Position numbers and translations under genes: made by a program. This document shows, one piece after another, positions 22,541 through 32,796 of a stretch of 32,796 nucleotides of DNA. Location of the stretch: positions 1-32,796 of the forward strand of contig VBMB01000139.1 of NCBI GenBank assembly GCA_005878525.1, written 5' to 3'. Origin of the DNA: Methanobacteriota archaeon. Lineage in GTDB: Archaea; Thermoplasmatota; Thermoplasmata; RBG-16-68-12. The notes beneath the pieces were generated by a model. The model worked only from the letters and a program-made list of their open reading frames with translations. It was not told the DNA's origin and did not search any database. How positions within the stretch are numbered: the stretch's first letter is position 1; each line of letters begins with the position of its first letter.

Positions 22541-22609
22541 CAAAGGCTCGTTTTGGCAAACGGTCGCATGTCGCCGCCGCTAGCCGGAGGGCCCGTAGCT
22601 CAGCTAGGT

Positions 22610-22638
22610 AGGATGGCGCACAAACACCGTCCCTAGAA
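22610..22638 (+). other. tRNA-Lys intron 1 (D-loop, 29 nt)
   Basis: The central helix pairs CTAG (22604-22607) with CTAG (22633-22636). The 5' bulge is GU|A (22608-22610) and the 3' bulge AA|A (22637-22639). The inner helix GGATGG (22611-22616) pairs with CCGTCC (22627-22632). Cutting after the second bulge nucleotide restores the D-loop AGCUAGGUA. The outer D stem is separated from the central helix by two unpaired bases, so this one is slightly relaxed. Confidence 0.88.
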
Positions 22639-22655
22639 AGAGCATCCGGCTTTTA

Positions 22656-22686
22656 GCCGCTTTCCTTCACCGGAGAGCGGAAAGAA
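22656..22686 (+). other. tRNA-Lys intron 2 (position 37/38, 31 nt)
   Basis: The central helix pairs CTTT (22650-22653) with AAAG (22681-22684). The 5' bulge is UA|G (22654-22656) and the 3' bulge AA|A (22685-22687). The inner helix CCGC (22657-22660) pairs with GCGG (22677-22680), and the anticodon stem is the outer helix. This is the canonical archaeal intron position and a fully regular hBHBh'. Confidence 0.93.
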
Positions 22687-22708
22687 ACCGGGTGGTCCGG
22701 GGTTCGAA

Positions 22709-22741
22709 CGGGCCCTGCGGAGCGCGCGGGGTCCCCGAAAG
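22709..22741 (+). other. tRNA-Lys intron 3 (T-loop, position 59/60, 33 nt)
   Basis: The central helix pairs TTCG (22703-22706) with CGAA (22736-22739). The 5' bulge is AA|C (22707-22709) and the 3' bulge AG|U (22740-22742). The T stem forms the outer helix, and GGG (22710-22712) pairs with CCC (22733-22735) inside. The intron begins with CGGGCCC, identical to the 3' acceptor strand, so it could pair with the acceptor before splicing. Confidence 0.9.
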
Positions 22742-22815
22742 TCCCCGCGGGCCCGTACGGCTCGCGCGCGCGTGGCATGCCAGGTGGAAAACGGTCGCCC
22801 AGGGAGGACCTCCCC

Positions 22816-23067
22816 TTGAGGTTTAACGTGTTGGAGCATCAGCTAGTTCCAGAGCATCGCCTCGTGCCGGAGGAAGAGGCGGAGCGGGTTTTGAAGGCGA
22901 TGAAGATCACGCGAGACCAGCTCCCGAAGATTCGGAAGAGCGATCCCGTGATCCAGGTCCTCGAGAAGATCGAGGGGCCCATCGAGGAAGGCCGGATCAT
23001 CCGCGTGACGCGGGTGAGCGGGACCGCGGGCGTGTCGGAGGCCTATCGCCTCGTCATCGGGAGGTAG
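22816..23067 (+). CDS. rpoH: RNA polymerase subunit H (Rpb5 C-terminal homologue)
   Basis: This 83-residue subunit H is the archaeal counterpart of the C-terminal domain of Rpb5 and contributes to the lower jaw of the enzyme. RFNVLEHQLVPEHRLVPEEE is the conserved start, and ITRDQLPKIRKSDPVIQVL and SEAYRLVI follow as in all archaeal H subunits. The family begins within one or two residues of FNV, which favours the TTG at 22816; GGGAGG lies 8 nt before it. The ATG at 22777 would add 13 residues not typical of the family and has no ribosome-binding site. rpoB follows 3 nt after the stop. Confidence 0.9.
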   Translation: MRFNVLEHQLVPEHRLVPEEEAERVLKAMKITRDQLPKIRKSDPVIQVLEKIEGPIEEGRIIRVTRVSGTAGVSEAYRLVIGR

Positions 23068-23070
23068 AGC

Positions 23071-26000
23071 ATGCGCGAACTCATCGATGCGTTCTTCCGA
23101 GAACGCTCCATCGTCAACCATCACATTGCCTCGTTCAACGACTTCCTTCCCACGATCGACAATCCGAACTCGCGGATGCAGCGGATCGTGGACAACCTTC
23201 GGTCGTCGCCCGAAGACGAACGCCGCGGCATCATCAAGCTCGACGAGGACCGGACCGAAGGCGACGTAATCGAAATCCGGATCGGCCGGAAGCGGGACGA
23301 TCGCGGGCGGATTGACCTCGAGGCGAAACCGACGATCACGCTGGGCCTGCCCATCGTCAAGGAGGCCAACGGCGCCACCCACCCGCTCAATCCGATGGAA
23401 GCGCGGCTGCGGAACCTGAACTACACCGCGCCGATCTACCTCGACTTCACGGTCATCGAGAACGGCATCGAACGGGAGCCGGAGCGGGTGCACATCGGCA
23501 ACTTCCCGATCATGGTCAAGTCGAAGCGGTGCCTCCTGTACAAGGAGAACATGGAGACGGAAGGGGAGCTCACCTCCGACGAGTACAAGCACAAGCTCAT
23601 CGAGATGGGCGAGGACCCGTACGACCCGGGCGGGTACTTCATCATCGGCGGGACGGAGCGGGCCCTGATCTCGCTCGAAGACCTCGCCCCGAACCGCGTC
23701 CTCGTCGAATTCAACGAACGTTACGGCCGGAAGGTCGAGGTCGCCAAGGTATTCTCGCAGAAAGAAGGGTACCGCGCCCTCACCTTGATGGAGAAGAAGA
23801 AGGACGGGCAGCTGATCGTCAGCGTCCCGACGGCCTCCGGGCAGATCCCGCTGATCATCCTCATGAAGGCCTTGGGCATGGAGAAGGACGAGGACATCTA
23901 CAACGCCGTCGTCTCGACGCCCGAGATGGCCAATATCGTCTACGCGAACATCGAGGAGTGCCAGAACAAGAAGATCTACCCTCCGAACGGGATCTTCACG
24001 CGAGACGACGCGATTAGTTACCTCGAGAAGAAGTTCGCGACGGGCCAGGCGAAAGAATACCGGATCAAGAAGGTCGAGTCGATCCTGGACCGGTCGCTCC
24101 TCCCGCACCTCGGCGACACCCGCGAGGACCGGATCAAGAAGGCGATCTTCCTCGGACGCGTCGCCCGGACGGTCCTCGAGTTGTCCCTTGGCATGCGCCG
24201 GGAGGACGACAAAGACCACTACGCGAACAAGCGGCTCAAGCTCGCGGGCGACCTCATGGAGGATCTGTTCCGGGTCGCCTTCGCGAACCTCGTGAAGGAC
24301 CTGAAATATCAGCTGGAGCGATCGTACGCCCGGCGCCGCGAGCTGAAAATCTCCTCGGCGATTCGGCCGGACCTGCTCACGCAACGCCTGCTCCATGCGC
24401 TCGCGACGGGCAACTGGGTCGGCGGCCGGGCCGGCGTCAGTCAGCTCCTCGACCGCACGTCCAACATGAGCGCCCTGAGCCACTTGCGGCGCGTGACGTC
24501 TCCGTTGACGCGGTCCCAGCCCCACTTCGAAGCGCGCGATCTCCATCCGACCCAGTGGGGCCGCCTGTGTCCGAACGAGACGCCGGAAGGCCAGAATTGC
24601 GGTTTGGTCAAGAACTGCGCCCTCGTGATCGACGTGTCCGAAGGGTTCCCGGAGGAAGAGGTCAAGCTCCTCCTCGCCGACCTCGGGACCAAGCAGGTCA
24701 AAGGTCAGCAGACCCAGCTCACCCGCGTCTACGTGAACGGAGACCTCGTCGGGCTCCACGAGGACCCGAGGAACCTCGTGGCCGAGATCCGCGAGCGTCG
24801 CCGCTCCGGGCTCCTGAGCCACGAGGTCAACGTCCGGTACGACGAGAACATGGGTGAGATCATCATCAACTGCGACGAGGGCCGCATCCGACGTCCGCTG
24901 CTCGTCGTCAAGGACGGCCACATCGTCTTCTCTCGTAAGCACGTCGACGAGCTGAAGATGGGCCGCCTCCGGTTCTCCGACCTCGTCCGGAACGGGATCG
25001 TCGAGTGGATCGACGCGGAAGAGGAGGAAGACACGTTCATCGCGATCTACCCGTACGACGTCCCGAGCCGCTGCAAGGAGTGCAAGCATCCGCTGAGCCG
25101 GAACGACGTCACGTGGGCGAACATGGGGAGCCGCGACGAGGAAGTGGAACTCCAGTGCGCGCACTGTCACAAGACGTTCAAGGTGAAAGCCTCGATCACG
25201 AAAGAGCACTCCCACATCGAGGTCGACCCGATGGTCATCCTGGGTGTCGCCTCGGGCGTGGTACCATATCCCGAGCACAATTCGTCTCCACGGGTCACGA
25301 TGGGGGCGGGGATGGCGAAGCAGTCCCTGGGCCTGGGGTCGAGCAACTACCGCCTCCGGCCGGATACGCGAAGCCACCTGCTCCACTACCCAGAGCAACC
25401 GCTGGTGCAGACGGACTCGATGAAGTACGTCTCGTTCAACGAGCGACCCGCGGGCCAGAATTTCGTCGTCGCGGTGATGTCCCACCACGGGTACAACATG
25501 GAAGACGCGATCGTCATGAACAAAGCCTCGATCGACCGAGGTCTCGGCCGGTCGTCGTTCATGCGGACGTACCGCGCGGAGGAGCGCCGCTACCCCGGCG
25601 GGCAGGAAGACCACTTCGAGATCCCGTCCCCGGACGTGCGCGGTGCGCGTGCCGACCTGTCGTACGCCAACCTGACGCCGGATGATGGGCTCATCTCGCC
25701 GGAGGTCCTCGTGACGGGCGGGGACGTCCTCATCGGGAAGACGAGCCCGCCGCGGTTCCTCGAGGAGGAAACGGACTTCCTGACGCCGCAGAAGCGCCGC
25801 GAGACACCTGCGGGTCCCGGAGCTCGGCGACAAGTTCGCGTCCCGTCACGGCCAGAAGGGCGTCATCGGCCTGATTGCACCGCAAGAGGACATGCCCTTC
25901 ACCGCGCAAGGCATCATCCCGGACCTGATCATCAACCCCCATGCGATTCCGTCGCGGATGACCGTGGCCCACGTCCTCGAGCAGATCGGCGGGAAGGTCG

Positions 26001-26562
26001 GTTGCCTCGAAGGACGGTTCATCGACGGCACACCCTTCTCCGGCGAAAGGGAGGACGCCATGCGGAAGGCCCTCGAGGAGAACGGCTTCCGGTCGAACGG
26101 AAAGGAGATCCTGTACGACGGCCGCACGGGCCGCATGATCCCGGCGGAGATCTTCGTCGGGGTGATCTATTACCAGAAGCTGCACCACATGGTCTCGGGC
26201 AAGTTGCACGTCCGCTCCCGCGGGCCGGTTCAGATTCTCACGCGGCAGCCCACCGAAGGGCGGTCCCGCCAAGGCGGTCTGCGGTTCGGCGAGATGGAGC
26301 GGGATTGCCTGATCGGCCACGGCGCCGCGATGGTGATCAAGGACCGCCTCCTCGACGAGTCCGACGGGACGATCCAGTACGTGTGCGGCAACCCGGATTG
26401 CGGGCACTTCGCGATCAAAGATCGGAAAGGGAACCTTCGCTGCCCCGTCTGCGAGAACACCTCGAAGATCTATCCCGTGCAGACCTCGTACGCGTTCAAG
26501 CTCCTGCTCGACGAACTCTTGTCCTTAGGGGTCGTCATGCGTCTACAGCTGGAGGACATGCG

Positions 26563-26566
<4 letters not shown>
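23071..26566 (+). CDS. rpoB: RNA polymerase subunit B, interrupted by a deletion and frameshift
   Basis: This is the second-largest RNA polymerase subunit, encoded as one unsplit B. The first frame runs from the ATG at 23071 to about 25805, with [16 protein letters not shown], the zinc pair CKECKH/CAHCHK and the [19 protein letters not shown] catalytic region. The reading then moves to another frame: [20 protein letters not shown] onward, through [20 protein letters not shown] and a CGNPDC/CPVC zinc site, to the TGA at 26564-26566. Between RRET and RVPELGDKF the family has about 32 further residues (a TVRHGE...VKVRVRD segment) that are absent here. The result is a net loss of about 100 nt that is not a multiple of three. 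The subunit is essential, so an assembly or read error is more likely than a real lesion. Restored length would be near 1195. Confidence 0.93.
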
Positions 26567-31210
<4,644 letters not shown>

Positions 31211-31217
31211 GATCCGC

Positions 31218-31643
31218 ATGACCGAGATCGTTTTTGACGAGCTGACGATCAGGTTCGTCGCGCTCTTCCAAGATCTCACTCGGACGACGGTCGTGGACTG
31301 CGTCGACGCGAGCGACAAGCTCATCTTCGTCGTCAAGGAAGGCGACATCGGGAAGGCGATCGGCAAGAAGGGCGAGAACATCGCGAAGCTGAAGCGCCTG
31401 ATCAACAAGGACATCCACGTCGTCGAGTATTCGGAGCAGCCGGACAAGTTCGTCGCGAACGTCTTCCGGAACTTCGACGTCAAGTCTGTCCAGATCGAAC
31501 AGCGAGGCGACGTCGTGCACGCGACCGTCACGGTCGAGTCGACGAAGAAGGGCCGTGCGATCGGAAAGGACGGAAAGAACCTGCGCGTCTCCAGGGACCT
31601 GATCGCCCGCCATCATCCGATCCAGAGCGTCAGCGTCGCCTGA
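31218..31643 (+). CDS. nusA: NusA-like transcription factor (two KH domains)
   Basis: This 141-residue archaeal NusA lacks the bacterial N-terminal and S1 domains and consists of two KH domains. The GxxG RNA-binding loops are GKAIGKKGENIAKL and GRAIGKDGKNLRVS. It probably binds nascent RNA or rRNA. It starts 8 nt after rpl30e. In most archaea the next genes are rps12 and rps7; here an MFS transporter follows instead. Confidence 0.95.
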   Translation: MTEIVFDELTIRFVALFQDLTRTTVVDCVDASDKLIFVVKEGDIGKAIGKKGENIAKLKRLINKDIHVVEYSEQPDKFVANVFRNFDVKSVQIEQRGDVVHATVTVESTKKGRAIGKDGKNLRVSRDLIARHHPIQSVSVA

Positions 31644-31670
31644 CCGCCGGCGGCCCGCTCGTCACCACGA

Positions 31671-32796
31671 GTGAGTAGGAACCTTAACGTATTCCTGCTG
31701 CTTCGTCGCGCGCCAAATCGGGTCGCTCTCGATGGGCGTCCCGCGCGTCCGCCGAGGGAGGCGAGCCGGATCCAATACAAGTGGACGGTCTTGACGGTCA
31801 CGACCGTGGGCGTGCTCATGGCCGGGATCGACTCCCGCATCGTCATCGTCGGCCTTCCGCAGGTCGCCTCGAGCCTCCGGGCGGACGCGGAGCAGGCGAT
31901 CTGGATCACCCAGGCGTACGTCCTCGGGAGCACGGTCGCGCTCCTCCTCGTCGGTCGCATCTCGGACATCGTCGGCCGCGTCAAGCTGTACACGAGCGGA
32001 TTCGCGGTCTTCACGGTCGGCTCCCTCCTGACGAGCCTGGCGCTCGACTCGGCCCAGGTGATCGCCTTCCGCGCGATCCAGGGCCTCGGCTCCGCGATTC
32101 TGTTCACGAACAGCGCGGCGATGATCGTCGACGCGACCCCGTCTCAGGAGCTCGGGCTTTCTCTCGGGATCAACCAGGTCGCGTTCCGAATGGGGTCCAT
32201 GGCAGGCCTGACGCTCAGCGGCATCATCCTCTCGTTCCTCGATTGGCGCGCCCTGTTCTACGTGAACGTGCCGATCGGGATCTTCGGCACCGCGTGGGCC
32301 CGCTTCCGGTTGCGGGAAATCGGGAAGCTCGAGCGAGGTGCGCCGATCGATTGGGGCGGGTTCGCCGCGTTCACCGTGTTCATCATGAGCCTCCTCCTCG
32401 CCCTCACCCTCGCGGCGTATGGGGTCGCCGAGACGAGGACCGTGGCGGTGTTGTTTGCCGTGTCCGTTGTCGGTCTCGGGCTTTTTGTGGTCCTCGAGCG
32501 GCGGCACCCCCATCCCCTGCTCGACCTCAAGCTCCTCCGGATCCGGGAGTTCACCGGCGGAGTTGTCGCTCAGCTCCTGAATGCGATCGCGTTCGGCGCG
32601 GTCCTGCTCCTCCTGAGCCTCTACTTCCAGCTCGTGTTGAGACAGAGCCCGCTGACGACCGGCCTTCTCATGATTCCGCTCGACATTGCAACGCTCGCGG
32701 CGGGGCCCTTGAGCGGGCGCTTGTCAGACAAGTACGGCCACCTCCCCTTCACGACCTCCGGCCTGGCGGTCATCAGCCTGTCTCTCTTCCTGTTCT
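31671..32796 (+). CDS. MFS exporter, DHA2 (EmrB/QacA) type, cut by window edge
   Basis: This membrane transporter of the drug:H+ antiporter-2 family would use the proton gradient to export small molecules. About 375 codons are visible, with roughly eleven membrane helices. WTVLTVTTVGVLMAGIDSRI is helix 1 with the DHA2-type Asp, VGRISDIVGR is the loop 2-3 motif A, and FRAIQGLGSAILFTNSAAMI includes motif B. The last visible part is helix 11 or 12 after GPLSGRLSDKYGH. The start is uncertain: the only near-canonical codon between the nusA stop and helix 1 is the GTG at 31671, a TATA-like CTTAAC lies just after it, and the family start would fall near 31770, where an ATC preceded by GGGAGG stands. 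An in-frame TTG at 31791 is another option. Confidence 0.88.
   Translation, partial: MSRNLNVFLLLRRAPNRVALDGRPARPPREASRIQYKWTVLTVTTVGVLMAGIDSRIVIVGLPQVASSLRADAEQAIWITQAYVLGSTVALLLVGRISDIVGRVKLYTSGFAVFTVGSLLTSLALDSAQVIAFRAIQGLGSAILFTNSAAMIVDATPSQELGLSLGINQVAFRMGSMAGLTLSGIILSFLDWRALFYVNVPIGIFGTAWARFRLREIGKLERGAPIDWGGFAAFTVFIMSLLLALTLAAYGVAETRTVAVLFAVSVVGLGLFVVLERRHPHPLLDLKLLRIREFTGGVVAQLLNAIAFGAVLLLLSLYFQLVLRQSPLTTGLLMIPLDIATLAAGPLSGRLSDKYGHLPFTTSGLAVISLSLFLF

Larger units (their letters stand above)
22589..22755 (+). tRNA. tRNA-Lys(UUU) with three BHB introns
   Basis: The gene spans 167 nt and yields a 74-nt tRNA before CCA addition once 93 nt of introns are removed. The acceptor GGGCCCG (22589-22595) pairs with CGGGCCC (22748-22754), with discriminator G at 22755. 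The D stem is GCTC with GAGC (22640-22643). The anticodon stem TCCGG (22645-22649) pairs with CCGGG (22688-22692) around the loop CUUUUA-A, giving anticodon UUU. The variable loop is TGGTC. The T stem CGGGG (22698-22702) pairs with CCCCG (22743-22747) around UUCGAA-U. Each arm only closes when its insertion is removed, and each insertion is bounded by a bulge-helix-bulge. CCA is not encoded. The spliced sequence has all canonical archaeal tRNA-Lys features. Confidence 0.95.

Noticed and set aside
22709-22715. True tRNA 3' end at the first CGGGCCC
   Set aside because: Ending there leaves no 3' strand for the T stem; the second copy gives a complete T stem and acceptor.
22589-22755. Permuted or split tRNA, or a tRNA pseudogene
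   Set aside because: All arms occur in normal order and close perfectly after removing three BHB-bounded insertions, so introns explain the gene best.
22843-25833. A 996-residue minus-strand frame opposite rpoB
   Set aside because: It is fully antisense to conserved RpoB sequence and has the Val/Arg/Asp/His-rich composition of high-GC shadow frames.

Overview
The window is archaeal DNA with high GC content. It encodes an archaeal RNA polymerase operon (H, B, A', A'', L30e, NusA), the large subunit of DNA polymerase D, archaeal EF-1beta, an archaeal-type prepilin peptidase, a stand-alone 5S rRNA gene and a tRNA with BHB introns. RpoB is one unsplit B subunit rather than B'/B'', and 5S lies apart from 16S/23S. 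Together these point to an uncultivated, GC-rich lineage of Thermoplasmatota. That placement is inference from gene content; no database was searched.

Layout. Positions 1-7157 form a surface-glycan block: GDP-mannose 4,6-dehydratase (cut by the window edge), two paralogous GT4 glycosyltransferases, a GT2 glycosyltransferase, a zinc-ribbon methyltransferase and a polytopic GT-C-like membrane enzyme. Positions 7263-11366 hold a small zinc-ribbon membrane protein, DP2 of DNA polymerase D and a thioredoxin-like protein. Positions 11434-17628 hold a KaiC-like ATPase, an overlapping two-domain winged-helix regulator and a 1515-residue mosaic membrane protein. Then come 5S rRNA, a prepilin peptidase, a Ras-like GTPase, an amino-acid permease fused to two universal-stress domains, and a zinc micro-protein/EF-1beta pair. 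Positions 22589-31643 hold tRNA-Lys(UUU) followed by the RNA polymerase operon. An MFS exporter runs off the right edge.

Most notable points. (1) The tRNA-Lys gene carries three introns, in the D-loop, the anticodon loop and the T-loop; each can be folded into a bulge-helix-bulge with a 4-bp central helix and two 3-nt bulges. (2) rpoB carries a net deletion of about 100 nt with a frameshift near 25805, which joins the rest of its frame to rpoA1 as a false 2094-residue ORF. (3) The 1515-residue protein joins HhH, zinc-ribbon and TPR modules inside the cell, through an Asn-Gly repeat linker and a membrane helix, to an extracellular mosaic of adhesion-type modules. (4) Many transcription units have a TATA-like hexamer about 30 nt before the start codon, which predicts mostly leaderless mRNAs.

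How the genes fit together. The left block plausibly makes and attaches a deoxyhexose-containing surface glycan. The many Asn-X-Ser/Thr sites in the large surface protein would be natural acceptors, but nothing in the window proves that link. The right half is core information processing. No gene-free stretch exceeds about 300 bases once the 5S and tRNA genes are counted, and I saw no insertion sequences, CRISPR arrays or replication origin.
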